NCBI GenBank assembly: GCA_914767715.1
Contig: OU612074.1
Coordinates: 13,876,062-13,936,061, forward strand
Length of the DNA: 60,000 nt
Origin: Membranipora membranacea
Lineage: Eukaryota > Bryozoa > Gymnolaemata > Cheilostomatida > Membraniporidae
Direction of reading: 5' to 3'
Below are positions 31,501 to 42,303 of the stretch, one piece after another; positions within the stretch are counted from its first letter, which is position 1, and each line of letters opens with the position of its first letter. Under the pieces are notes generated by a model. That model was given only the letters and a program-made list of their open reading frames with translations, was not told where the DNA came from and searched no databases. The position numbers were made by a program, and so were the translations under genes.

Positions 31501-33669
31501 ACTGTATATAGCTGAAGTGAGGTACTTAATTATGGTGACGCGACGTCACTGGAGGGTGTAGAAACAGTGGTTTTTACTCATAGCTATCATTGATTTACCT
31601 GTCCCAGCTCTGGTTAAATGTTGATAACTCAATTGGCTTCAATCAGAATTTAAGTTTGAAAATTGCAATACGATACGCTATAATGTGTTCAGGGTGCGTT
31701 TCATGCTGCGTTTCATGCTGCGTTTCATGCTGCGTTTCATACTGCGTTTCAAGGATCCATAGCTAATCAGGTCATTGACGTCAAACGCATGGCTATTAAA
31801 ACTACGTTACTGAAGGAATACGCCATAGTGTGCTTTAGGCTTTAGCTGGGATTGTTAGTGCAGTTGTTAGTGCATCTGACACTCAAAACAAGAAACAAGT
31901 ACACAACATAAACTTAGCCAATACCTTCAATAGGGAAGAGGTGACAATTCAAAAGTGCAGAGAAAAATGGTCTTTGCAGATTATAGGAGAATCGATTGAT
32001 AAAATATAAACTATGAGGGTCTCATATGATTATCATAGGACTGATATATATTTTAATATTTGTATAGGACCAAGAGCAAAGCCAAGATGAAGATATCATA
32101 GAAAATGCTGTTACTAATGAACAACAGGCAAAGGCTTATAAGGAAAAAGGGGAGTATCAAAAGGCTCTGAAGTACTTCAAAAAACTACCTGCTATCAAAG
32201 AGAGCACATTGGGTGCACATCATCCTGAAATGGCTCGTTGTTACAATGAAGTTGCCAATATGCACACTAGAAATGGAAATTTGGATGAAGCCCTTGCTTT
32301 CCACCTCATGAGCATATCTATCCAACTGAACTCGTCAGGAGAGAATCATCCTGATGTGTCTGCCTCCTACAATAACATTGGTTTGGTATACAGGGCTAAA
32401 GGTGATCACGACCAAGCTCTCGTATATCACAATAAATCACTCACTATTAAACTGAACTGGTTAGGTGAGAATCATCCTGATGTGGCTGTCTCCTATAACA
32501 ACATTGGCTATGTATACAGTGAGAAAGGTGATCACGACCAAGCTCTCGTATATCACAATAAATCACTCACTATCAAACGGACCTCGTTAGGTGAGAATCA
32601 TCCTGATGTGGCTGGCTCCTATAATAACATTGGTACGGTATACAGTGATAAAGGTGATCACGACCAAGCTCTCGTATATCACAATAAATCACTCACTATT
32701 AAACTGAACTCGTTAGGTGAGAATCATCCTGATGTGGCTGGCTCCTATAACAACATTGGAGCGGTATACAGTGATAAAGGTGATCACGACCAAGCTCTCG
32801 TATATCACAATAAATCACTCACTATTAAACTGAACTCGTTAGGTGAGAATCATCCTGATGTGGCTACCTCTTATAACAACATTGGTTGGGTATACAGTGA
32901 GAAAGGTGATCACGACCAAGCTCTCGTATATCACAATAAATCACTCACTATTAGCCTGATCTCGTTAGGTGAGAATCATCCTGCTGTGGCTACCTCCTAT
33001 AACAACATTGGTTTGGTATACAGTGAGAAAGGTGATCACGACCAAGCTCTCGTATATTACAATAAATCACTCACTATTAGACTGAACTCATTAGGTGAGA
33101 ATCATCCTGATGTGGCTACCTCCTATAATAACATTGGTACGGTATACAGTGATAAAGGTGATCACGACCAAGCTCTCGTATATCACAATAAATCACTCAC
33201 TATTAGCCTGATCTCGTTAGGTGAGAATCATCCTGCTGTGGCTACCTCCTATAACAACATTGGTTTGGTATACAGTGAGAAAGGTGATCACGACCAAGCT
33301 CTCGTATATTACAATAAATCACTCACTATTAGACTGAACTCATTAGGTGAGAATCATCCTGATGTGGCTACCTCCTATAATAACATTGGTACGGTATACA
33401 GTGATAAAGGTGATCACGACCAAGCTCTCGTATATCACAATAAATCACTCACTATTAGCCTGATCTCGTTAGGTGAGAATCATCCTAATGTGGCTACCTC
33501 CTATAACAACATTGGTTTGGTATACAGTGGGAAAGGTTATCACGACCAAGCTCTCGTATATTACAATAAATCACTCACTATTAGACTGACCTCGTTAGGT
33601 AAGAATCATCCTGATGTGGCTATCTCCTACAATAACATTGGGACGGTATACAATAAAAAAAGGATCTGA
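22554..33669 (+). CDS. Psq-like HTH, B-box, coiled-coil and TPR-repeat protein (14 exons)
   Basis: Exons: 22554-22968, 23470-23631, 24040-24126, 24590-24751, 25089-25175, 25816-25943, 26127-26355, 26603-26799, 27079-27234, 27946-28039, 28356-28465, 29053-29208, 29427-29564, 32068-33669. All junctions are AG/GT with matching phases, giving 3723 nt, 1240 aa. Domains: residues about 10-70 a Psq/CENP-B-like HTH (LTLERKVEILDEWKRSGNAS, then ARHYGISRR); a duplicated acidic Ser/Thr-rich segment (139-304); a B-box-like zinc region (exon 7-8, CVRHEGEIPCVGCENCC... ending SHKYIPL); a coiled coil (about 435-575); a second zinc region (exons 12-13, CVTCF...CCEQYFCEQHMKNH); and, from about 710, kinesin-light-chain-type TPRs of 42 aa. 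No RING is seen. It may be a DNA-binding or adaptor protein in signalling or immunity; this is inference. The C-terminus ends at a likely frameshift. Confidence 0.8.
23122..23347. mobile_element. MITE, GGGGG-TCTTTCAAT family, copy 1
   Basis: Starts with a G run and TTCTTTCAATGAG, ends AGTTGAAAGGGCCCC; CTG is on both flanks. It holds internal GAGTGAGCGATC and ATCGCTCACTCA motifs and an internal TGGTCTTTCAATTAGAC. It matches the reverse complement of 42006-42250. It lies in intron 1 of the Psq/TPR gene and was copied with the exon duplication. Confidence 0.75.
24230..24478. mobile_element. MITE, GGGGG-TCTTTCAAT family, copy 2, with a 28-G run
   Basis: Duplicate of the copy at 23122, carried with the exon pair. 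The terminal G run has grown to 28 G (24230-24257), compared with 14 in copy 1. Lies in intron 3. Confidence 0.75.
29796..29880. repeat. TGACTAG-rich simple repeat
   Basis: About ten imperfect copies of ACTAGTG/TGACTAG in intron 13 of the TPR gene. Confidence 0.7.
30033..31418. mobile_element. 1.39-kb inverted-repeat DNA element in intron 13
   Basis: Left end GGAAATCAGGAGCGA at 30033; right end TCGCTCCTGATTTCC ending 31418. The arms also share CTATTTGCCATTCATC and TTTTCAAAAGCAGGCAAC, so they extend over 120 bp on the left and about 230 bp on the right, the right arm carrying extra GCATTTGGCATTTAG repeats. No transposase was found. It largely explains the 2.5-kb intron 29565-32067. Confidence 0.75.
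31693..31754. repeat. 12-bp tandem repeat
   Basis: Five copies of TGCGTTTCATGC with slight changes, inside intron 13. Confidence 0.8.
32209..33669 (+). repeat. Kinesin-light-chain-type TPR array (126-bp units)
   Basis: One divergent first unit (GAHHPEMARCYNEVANMHTR) is followed by about ten near-identical 42-residue units of type GENHPDVATSYNNIGLVYSE with KGDHDQALVYHNKSLTI. A twelfth unit is cut by the stop at 33667-33669. Two adjacent unit pairs (about 32965-33216 and 33217-33468) are almost identical, a 252-bp higher-order duplication that points to recent unequal exchange or conversion. Confidence 0.9.
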
Positions 33670-33805
33670 AATGAACTGCTTTAAATCATTGGAGATACTG
33701 AACAGAGCTCTGGTCATTTACCGTAATAACTTCGAGGAGAATCATCCAAAGATTAAAAATGTCCTTCGAGCTATCAATCAGATAAACACTGCGAACGTAA
33801 ATTAA
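33655..33805 (+). pseudogene. Out-of-frame C-terminal tail of the TPR gene
   Basis: After a run of seven A (33655-33661) the open frame ends at TGA 33667. The neighbouring frame continues as TPR-like sequence (CFKSLEILNRALVIYRNNFE, then ENHPKIKNVLRAIN) to a stop at 33803-33805. A one-base length change in the A run would explain this. It may be a real truncation, an allele or a sequencing error. Confidence 0.7.
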
Positions 33806-35150
33806 TTAATACTATTCCCATGACTTGAGAACTAGTAAGATTGGCGTGACGTCGACGCATAGGACTATGTCCTTCATCAGCAAGTCAATCGTAGTCAACC
33901 TCTGTCGACAAGGTTAGAGAGGATTATCGAGTGGTCACTCGCCCAACAAGTATGTCGTTCCCCATATGTTTATGGTTGTCCCTTAACACAACTGCTCTTG
34001 ACATTATCTTACGTTATCGATTGCATGAATTTATGTAACTTCAATGAATGCTTTCTAGGGACAAATGCTGTCTAGACATCGAATGTCCATCATCGGATGC
34101 TACGATGTACATAATACATAATTTTTTTCTGGTAGTAAGTTCTTAACAGATCATATTTGATTCCGTTTGCCAGAATTTTGAGTTGCTCCCTTTGAGCTGG
34201 CATCTCACCATTAAAAGGGTTGGCAACCGGAGTGCGGGCGAATATGATCAAACTTGATCCATGATATTCTCGACTTATATAATACCTAGCTTACAATTAT
34301 CACATCATCATTTATTTGAGCTCAGATTTATTTTTTAAATATTTTACATCAGACTGTTGAGTTATTATTGTCATTGAATTTTGAATTATTATTATTAGTA
34401 TTATTATGATTTCAATTAATATCACCAGATAAAACTATTGTAACAAATGTAATAAAACTTCTGTAAAATGGTCAATAACGAAATGAAAAGTCAAATTAAA
34501 TGATGAAATCTTTTTAGCATTATATCAATGAAACTGCTATAAGTTGGAACTCAAATTAGGGGTTAAATTGCAGGTGTTGTCTCTGTCCGAGTTGGAATTA
34601 AAACAGCATTAAGGGTAAAAAGAAAGTTGTATTGTTGATAGGGTCCTGTCTCTGTCACTGTCATGTGAAAGTCGAGTATGGAGGCGCCGCGCCAGATACC
34701 TGACTTTTGCACTCCACTGCCACTTAGTTTTTAGTCTCTACAGCCCTATCAGATTCAGCAGGTGGAGAGTTTGGAATCACAGTAGACAGTAAATCCTGTG
34801 TGACATATAAACATCAGAAAGTTAGTCGTTCACTGTTTATTACTTCAAAATACAGTATGGCCGACCTTCATGGGTAGTTTATACAAGCTTCCAATGTCCC
34901 ACTAATACAGCATAGCAGAATAAATCATGATCAGATTCGACACACCTCCAAAGATCCTATGCGTATTAAGAACTTATGGTTATGATACCAGTGCTGACCG
35001 ATTTGGACAAATTATAAAATAATTTGTAAAGCCAATTGAACACTGATTCTGAAAAAAATATTGGTTTCAGCATGACGTCATGTCATAGCATGGTGCTATT
35101 CAAAGACGAGAATATAATTGTTGAAGACAATCATGCATTGTATAAACTGT
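33806..35150. other. Convergent intergenic interval between the TPR and oxygenase genes
   Basis: An AATAAA at 34451 could serve the TPR gene. A SINE-tail-like piece (GGTGTTGTCTCTGTCC) lies near 34571. No other gene is recognised. Confidence 0.45.
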
Positions 35151-35183
35151 ATTCTGTTCCTGAGATGGTGATTTATTTGAGCT

Positions 35184-38100
35184 TTACAATCTCTTTGTAA
35201 CAGTGTCTACAGTAGCCTGGTATCTTTTTTTCACCCATTCTCCAGCCATGACGGGAGGGTACTTACTCGACCCGTCCAGAGTTACGATGCGTACATCAAC
35301 ATCAGGCATAGCAAAAAAGGCTACAGACATTCTCTCCTCACTTAAACATTCCACATCAGGTAACAAAACTCTGTGTTTCTGTCAAGACAGAATAAAGAAG
35401 ACAAAGGTTAAAATCAACGAGTTCAATCAAATGTTTGATGATTGAAAGTTATTAAACCCATGACTTGTTAGAGAGATTAATTTAGAAAGTAGCTTGAGGC
35501 ACTCTATGTGATTAACAAATTGATCATCCTTGGAATTCGAATTCAAACTGCATGAGTGGCTTTTTGTTAAATCCCCCCTTGGATATGGTGTGCAGGACTA
35601 AAGATTTACGAGTCTACAAATATGACAAAGGTTCACTGCGGCTAAGAAAATTGGCAAAAAAAGTCAGTAGTAAGTCAAAACCAACTTACATTCGCAACAA
35701 GCTTATCTCCACTCCATCTTTGTAGAAGGTCACCAATATTAACAAATATACCGCCTTCTACATAGCCAGTATCCATAAATTCTTTCGTCGCCCTGTTCAT
35801 AACCTAAATATGTAGAGTACGCAAATAGTTGTCGGATTGATCATGGAATTCTGCAGCTGTAAGACATATGGTCATTTTTAGCAGGTGAACGAAATCAATT
35901 TCAACCAACTGGGTACGAATTTGATGCATCCATCCCATAATGCACTTTCAGTATAAAGGATTTACCTCCTCCCATTACATGTATAGATAACTTTAATTTC
36001 TGTAGAGAAGTCAATGATCATAATGTAATGATATTCCATACCCAGTTTCATTAGAGCGATCTTGTAAGAAAGGATGAGTTTAGCTAGGATTGTTTATTCT
36101 GGTTATGCTTTGAGTTGTCCCTCCCCCTAAACTGAGTCACCACTTGCATGATGGGCTGCATCAAACGTAGGGAAATGCTAAACTTCATCAACGTAACTAG
36201 ACAGATCAGATTACCTGTAATCCAGGTGCATCTGAGTAGAGCAGAGTCACTGTACCGTAAGCTGAATGTTCTCCACATCTTATCTGTCCCGGTTGCAGCA
36301 GAGCTAACAACGATAATAAACATATTATATATACACTTATATACCACCATATCCGCACACATAATATCAACTCTACTCCGTCAATTGTCTCAATAGTTGA
36401 TTGGTTAAGTGACAGTCCTACTAGGCCATGTTTGGTATGGTTTTAAAGATCTCAGGCTGAAAAGTCATTAGGGCATATGAAATAAAACAGCCTGTGAACC
36501 TAATTGCAGTAAAACTGCTGCAAAGTCTGAAAATCGGGATCATAGTGAACATATCCACATTTCTAATAGGACTGACCCTTTAAGTTTACACAGTTAGTAT
36601 AGGCTTAGAAATTTCTTTGACATCACGTCATTATGTTTTTACTGGTGAAGAAACTTTTAGACATTAATACATGCAAATATTGCCATATGCGTTAACGGGA
36701 CACCTGGCAACAATATTTAACTAACTCCTACAGGCCTTTATTGGTAGTCCACCCTTATGATTTTGTTGGTAGCTAGCCAAAGCTATTACTGAGTAGGTGT
36801 CTATGCTTCTACAAGAATTCTAATCAGTAGCAAAACTAACACGGAGGCAGGAAAATAGGAAAATAAACACTCTTACATTGATCAACTTTTGGATACCAGT
36901 TAACCCTCATAGGTGATATATTTCCGTCAGTTCTGTCAAAGTTGTGTGCCTTCACAATCAACCAAGGATCCTAAAACATAAGAGCATTCCAAGTAATCTC
37001 ATTGAGCTTCAAAAAAAGGTCTTCAATCGCCGTAAACCTAACATGCAAAAGCAGATTATTTGACACACCCTCTTTATTTTAGAATAGCTCTAGCGTAAGC
37101 TGGTAAAACTTTGGTGCTCGCCAAGTTACTAGGCTAGACAATATTCACTCATTAATGGTATAGGTAAAAAACCAGGGCTTATCCGGAAGCTAGAAAGCTG
37201 CAACCTGCACCATCAACAACATACCAGGAATAGGAGGCAAGAATCGGTTGACACACAGATTAATTTGTGTTTGTTGGCATTCCCAGTTTTAACACTAGCA
37301 GTCAGTCAGCTTATTAATGAAGTAGATGGTGAGTGCTTTCACTGAGTAGCATTGATATGATCATGGATCAGTGATAAAATCCATAGCGTGGTTCTTTGTT
37401 AAAATTTGCCATCAGTATAAAGCTTTGTGTCAGGATCTAATTCTAAATAAAGCTAAAAATCTGGCAGGGTCAGCTATATAAGATTCTGACTACTTGCGAA
37501 CCAATCAAAGATGAGAAATGTGGTCTAGCAACCATCCATGAATAGCCAAACACTTGTTCAGGTCAGATATGTACCCCTCATACATATAATGTAAAATATA
37601 TAACTGGTGAGTGCTAGCACTGAGTAGCAGTGAACACAGTCTAAGTTCTCAGACGGCCCCAATGCGAGTTAGTGGCATTACATTATCAACGCCACTAACT
37701 CGCATTGGAGCAGTCTGAGTACTTAGACTGCAGTGAACAAATAGTTGTGGGAGACTAACAGTTGCTTACCTCAAGCTGAAGGCCTATCCCAATCAGATAA
37801 CAGACAACCACAGAGGGAACAAACTTGTTCTAGGCAGGCCCAAGTCATTCCTTGATTAAGGTAAAAATCTATCTAAGGGAACCACATTCTTTTTCCTGTC
37901 ACTGCATGCAAAGCATTCAAAGAAATGATTGTAGATTATATATATATATATTGGAGTTATGATCTATGGTAGTATATCTCCCTGCCTTACGATGAAGCTG
38001 TGCACTTAATTAATATTCATCCTTTTTCACATTCACAACTTAACATTTACATTTATGATAAAAAAAAGTATTTTCTCATTTACACAGCAGCAGACTGATT

Positions 38101-39441
38101 TTAGCAAGTTAATATCATGTAGTGTGTAGTCTAACTGAAACTGAATACAAGATATAGACTGCTGAGACATTTCTAAGTTTGACAGGAAAATAACAGAGAG
38201 GCTTTCTTACGACCTCCATTACTGCACCTACTGTTGTCGTTACTCATTCTCATGAAATTTTAACAGCAGTCAGTGTAAGTAACATACGTTCTCTTTATGC
38301 TTCGGCCTGATGTTGAAGTTTTCTTTGTAATCTTCTGGCCTGTCTTTATTGAACCTATTCATGAAGAGCGAGAAAAGAAGGTCTTATCATACTCTCAACT
38401 AAGGTCACATCTTGGGTCAGCACAGGTGAATAACAAATTAATATGACATTGAAAATATTGACAGGGTGTCCAGTACCGTTTACACGACGCAGAGCTTTGA
38501 TGCCATTGCTTCTACTGTTCAGGTTAATCTTATGGAGTTACCTTATTTGAGTTACCCTTTTATTGAAGCGAAGGAAGCACTGGGGAGGGTGGGATGTCCC
38601 ATCCTCCCCAGCTTGACTAATCGATGGAACTAATGAACTCACTCAAATCATTTGTTAGAAAAAATATCATAATAAGGAAATAATTAGTCTTACTTTTCTC
38701 TACCGATAGCCGTCCATCCTCCGCTGTCACCCTCCGCTATGTCTGGTCTTCTGTACTCTTTTTTCACATCTCTGGGCAGGAGGAAGAATTCCTGAGCTAC
38801 TCTACTGTACTCTGAAGCCTAAACGGAAACTTTTCATTTCAGATTAAAGAATACAATACTGTACAATACAATACAATACAATACAATACAATACAATACA
38901 ATACAATACAATATTATTGATATTATTGCTTCTTGATTATGTTCAGCATTTGTATTCTTAGAAAACTTACGATCATTTATAGTTTTGATACTGTGATACC
39001 ATGTGAGTAACCTAGATGTTATTCGGTATATTTGTTTCCGGGATCATCAGTATGGGACTGTGTATACTAATGTGATCTGCCGGGAATCAAACACGGAACC
39101 TCTCGAATGAAAAACCCACGCCCTATCCATTGCACCTAAACTTAAATTTGAACTTCAAACCCAGTTTAGAACCGCATTGCCAGATATCATTATTTGATCT
39201 TGACCAGGACACATCTTCATGCCATGACCAAGCAAGAAAATTATGCTTTAAAGAGATAATATGGATTAGAGGAGCTTACCATATCCCAGAGTCCTGTGTT
39301 TGATAAACAGGCGAATACTACGGTACTCAGAGCTTTATATAACTCTTGAGCTACTACTTCATCTGACTGAGTGAAATCTATCAATGGGATGCGTCTGTCT
39401 TTATGCCTGTCATCATATACAGCAGAAGCTGCCTTCTCCAT
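35184..39441 (-). CDS. 2OG-Fe(II) oxygenase-like protein with H-S-A in place of HxD (copy B minus)
   Basis: Exons on minus: 39441-39280, 38818-38694, 38354-38288, 37829-37770, 36970-36877, 36303-36215, 35803-35690, 35378-35184; phases fit, giving about 301 aa. DIOX_N lies in exons 1-3 (FNKDRPEDYKENFNI), then a short helix exon (YLIGIGLQLE), the DPW...MRVNWYPKVD strand, the jelly-roll iron exon, VEGGIFVNIGDLLQRWS, and a final exon with KHRVLLPD and ERMS. The distal His (HRV) and the R-x-S pair that binds 2-oxoglutarate are present, but the proximal motif reads GEHSAYG, where the paralogue has GEHSDYG. Loss of Asp is the hallmark of Fe/2OG halogenases and also occurs in inactive proteins. Exon 4 is 60 nt compared with 114 in the paralogue. 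An AATAAA overlaps the sequence just past the stop (35177-35172). Confidence 0.82.
36215..36303 (-). other. Iron-site exon carrying H-S-A
   Basis: 89-nt exon, the same length as its paralogue at 53391-53479, which encodes PGQIRCGEHSDYGSITLLYS. Here the codon after CAT TCA is GCT (Ala) instead of GAT (Asp); the neighbouring RCGEHS and YG residues are kept and the frame is intact. Confidence 0.85.
37637..37730. mobile_element. 94-bp foldback element with a 9-bp target duplication
   Basis: The arms read CAGTCTAAGT..CTCAGAC...CAATGCGAGTTAGTGGC and invert at GCCACTAACTCGCATTGG...GTCTGAG..ACTTAGACTG around a 14-base loop. Direct repeats CAGTGAACA flank it at 37628-37636 and 37731-37739. A 9-bp duplication fits Mutator-like insertion. 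It lies in intron 4 of the minus-strand oxygenase. Confidence 0.8.
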
Positions 39442-41108
39442 CGCTGTGCTGTATGTTGAGCGACCGCTTCTAGTACTGAAAATTATACACGTTTGATGAA
39501 AATCATTGTACTTGAATAGCTGTAACAGGATCACTCATACTCATAACTGATGGCTTGACTCCAGATGGCAAGAGATGAGTTATAGAATAAAATATCCACC
39601 AACCACCACAACACCTCTCAAAGAATCAACGCCAATTTGGACGCTGATGTAGGCCTATAACCAACAAGGTCAAGCCGTCCTAAGATCTATTTATTATTGG
39701 AAGTTACCCTAGAGGAGTAAAGTATTCGTAGGAGGGAACGTTTACCATTTTGCATATGTTTGCAGTTATTAAATTTATGACTTGCTAACATTTACTCACC
39801 CCCTTGATATAAGTACCCACCTTGATTTTGGTGCTACTGCTAGCTAGTATTAAGTCATCTGAAAACTAGCTAGCTCAAATAAACTCTAGCTAAATTAAAC
39901 TATGACTAACTCCCTAAGGATAAGCAGGTCAAGTCAAACATACAATGACCTATGACCTATGACCTATGTCACTCTCAAATTATAAATGATACAAATTTCT
40001 GTACTAGAACAGTTTGTACATGGACGGGGTGAGAAGGACGAATTTAACAGCATTTCTCTATTAGACTACTTCTATATTGGATTAGTGCAGATTGTGATGA
40101 TGTAGTTACATAACCAATTTCGTTGCTGAACAGTAACAAAGACACACACCTGCTCAATGCCCAATATAATGATTGTAGAGAACTTGAATTACTGGAGAGT
40201 TACTTGAGTGTTACTTGAGCTTAGTTAAGAATGTTGATTTTGCATTAGATTATTGTGTGGATTTCCAAGTAGCAGACAATAGACATAATATTATAAAATA
40301 ATTTTGACTCTGATTCATGATTCGACTTGAGGGAGAGTGGACCTGAGCAAGTGTAATAAAAGAACTTTTAAACTTAAAGTACTATCTAGTCAACATGTAG
40401 ATAACAATCTATAGGCGATTTTAGGACTTTCACCATGAACCTCCCTGCCTATGACGGTGTGCCCTGCTCGGCAGCATAGAGGAATCAAAAACAAATAAAC
40501 GGTTTAGCGTTTTAGTTACATCCCTATGCAGAGAGGCAATTGTACTGTTAACTTTGCACTTACCATACGCGACACTGTCAACTGATATCCTGTAGCACAC
40601 ACTGTTTGTGCAGCTAGAGTAGTACAAAAGCCTGACAGTTGATTGACACCTTGGAGTCTTGCCCATATTTTATAGCATGCATGTCATGAATGAGATAAGA
40701 GTAGTAATAGCTCTTTTGTACATAAAGGTAGAGTACTTCAAGTACCTGCAGTATATTTGATTTGTGATACTACGAGCCACCATAGACCTTGGAACTGTAC
40801 ACCCTTATATTTTTTTTGCTCTCTCAATTCATTAATAACATGGTGGGATTCAAAATAACACCGGAATTATATTGCTTGGATCTTTAGTTGTTAACAACCT
40901 CATGGATATGAGCCACATACCTATCCACAAGAAGACAGGATGTGTCGGATATTTCAGTAGCATCTCAAGATGCAACTCTAACCGCAGTGCCCTCAATTGA
41001 GACCCTTTCTTAGCATAGAAGAATAAATTTTAAATCTGTAAAGAATTGGCTATTTTTCCTTCGATATTGAACAGTAAAATTATGTGCCTGACCTAGAACC
41101 ATTCATAG

Positions 41109-41506
41109 TTTGATTTTTGAAGTTTGTTTATTGCCTTATTCTATTATTTATCCTTTCTTGATAGCATTGAAAGTATGGCACATATGTGGAAATTTTATGG
41201 AAAAAAATAATAGAAATACCGCATACAAAATTTAAAAAATGTCTAGATACACAACCCACCCGTATAAAATTAAATACAAACAGAACATCTGCTCGTAGAG
41301 CAAAAATAGATAAATATAGGCCATCCAAGTGTAGAACAACCAAAAGACAAAATATACCTTTTTTGAATGTTATATGCAATTTTTTAACTAATGCAGCTCA
41401 GACTCCTTTTATTTTAATTTTTCCATGTATGTGCTGTACATTCGATGCTATCAACCTATCACAGGATGGATATTAGAATTTAGGCAATAAACAAACTTCA
41501 AAACTT
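41109..41506. repeat. Inverted-repeat element of about 0.4 kb
   Basis: TTTGAAGTTTGTTTATTGCC at about 41117 is inverted near 41486-41505, and GATAGCATTGAAAGTA...GCACATATGTGG is inverted around 41424-41452. Copy A (15205-15350) keeps only the left arm, so the right half was deleted there or added here. Confidence 0.65.
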
Positions 41507-41721
41507 GAAACCCCCCCCCCCCCCCCCTTCCAATAAAAAGGTTGTAAAAATAGGCAAACACTTTCTAGCTTCATTTCAAAATTACAATAATAAAGAAAAT
41601 AAGTCATCATACCATACCATTGTCTCGAATATTTTGTGGATGATGTATATTTAATTTTCATTCACGTCCTCTAGAGTATTGCCAGTTGCGCTCATCTTGA
41701 CTTCAATTCTACACTGTTACA

Positions 41722-42303
41722 ATCAGGTTTAAGTCTAAGTCTAAGTCGCCATTGCGGAGAGGGTTACCCCTCTAGAGTACAGGTACAGGGACCCATGGTA
41801 CTCAAGCCGCACCCTATACCCTTGCCTGCTGGAACTCCAGCTACTCTTTTTATCGAGAGGCAGAGGGGATCTTTTTACTCCATGTGGGGTGAGCAAACAC
41901 ACAATGGACCGGTATTTTTAGTCCCGCTCCGTAAGGACCTGGCTAGGATGAATGGCGCGTCAGAACCAAATCAGAAATTACTGCCGGCGCCGGGAATTGA
42001 ACCTGGGGGGTCTTTCAATTAGAAACAGGCAAAATCACAATTTGATCGCTCACTCCCTGAGTGAGTGATACCTGCTTGGCTCTCACTTTCAGATCGCTCA
42101 CTCACTTGATGGAACTATATACATTCTGAGTGAACGATTTGAGAGCGATTTTGTCTAATTGAAAGACCAAGTGAGTGATAGTTTTGGAGCGATGTGATAA
42201 GTGATAACTTGCTTCAGTAAAGGATCACTCTTTCTAATTGAAAGACCCCCCAGGACCTCACAGATCACAACTCCGCACCCTTAACCATCAGACCACTCCT
42301 GAC
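41722..42303 (-). mobile_element. SINE, second copy, interrupted by a MITE
   Basis: Same SINE as 15561-15884. It is split between AACCTG (42005) and CAGGACCTC (42251) by the 245-bp MITE. The target sequence ACAATCAGG...TT is on both sides. Confidence 0.75.
42006..42250. mobile_element. MITE with GGGGGTCTTTCAATTAGA termini
   Basis: Perfect 18-bp terminal inverted repeats GGGGGTCTTTCAATTAGA. The flanks are CTG on the left and CAG on the right, and the empty site in copy A reads AACCTGGACCTC, so the target is CWG-like. The interior is rich in GAGTGAG and GAGCGAT repeats and has another TCTAATTGAAAGACC. Autonomous partner unknown. Confidence 0.85.
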
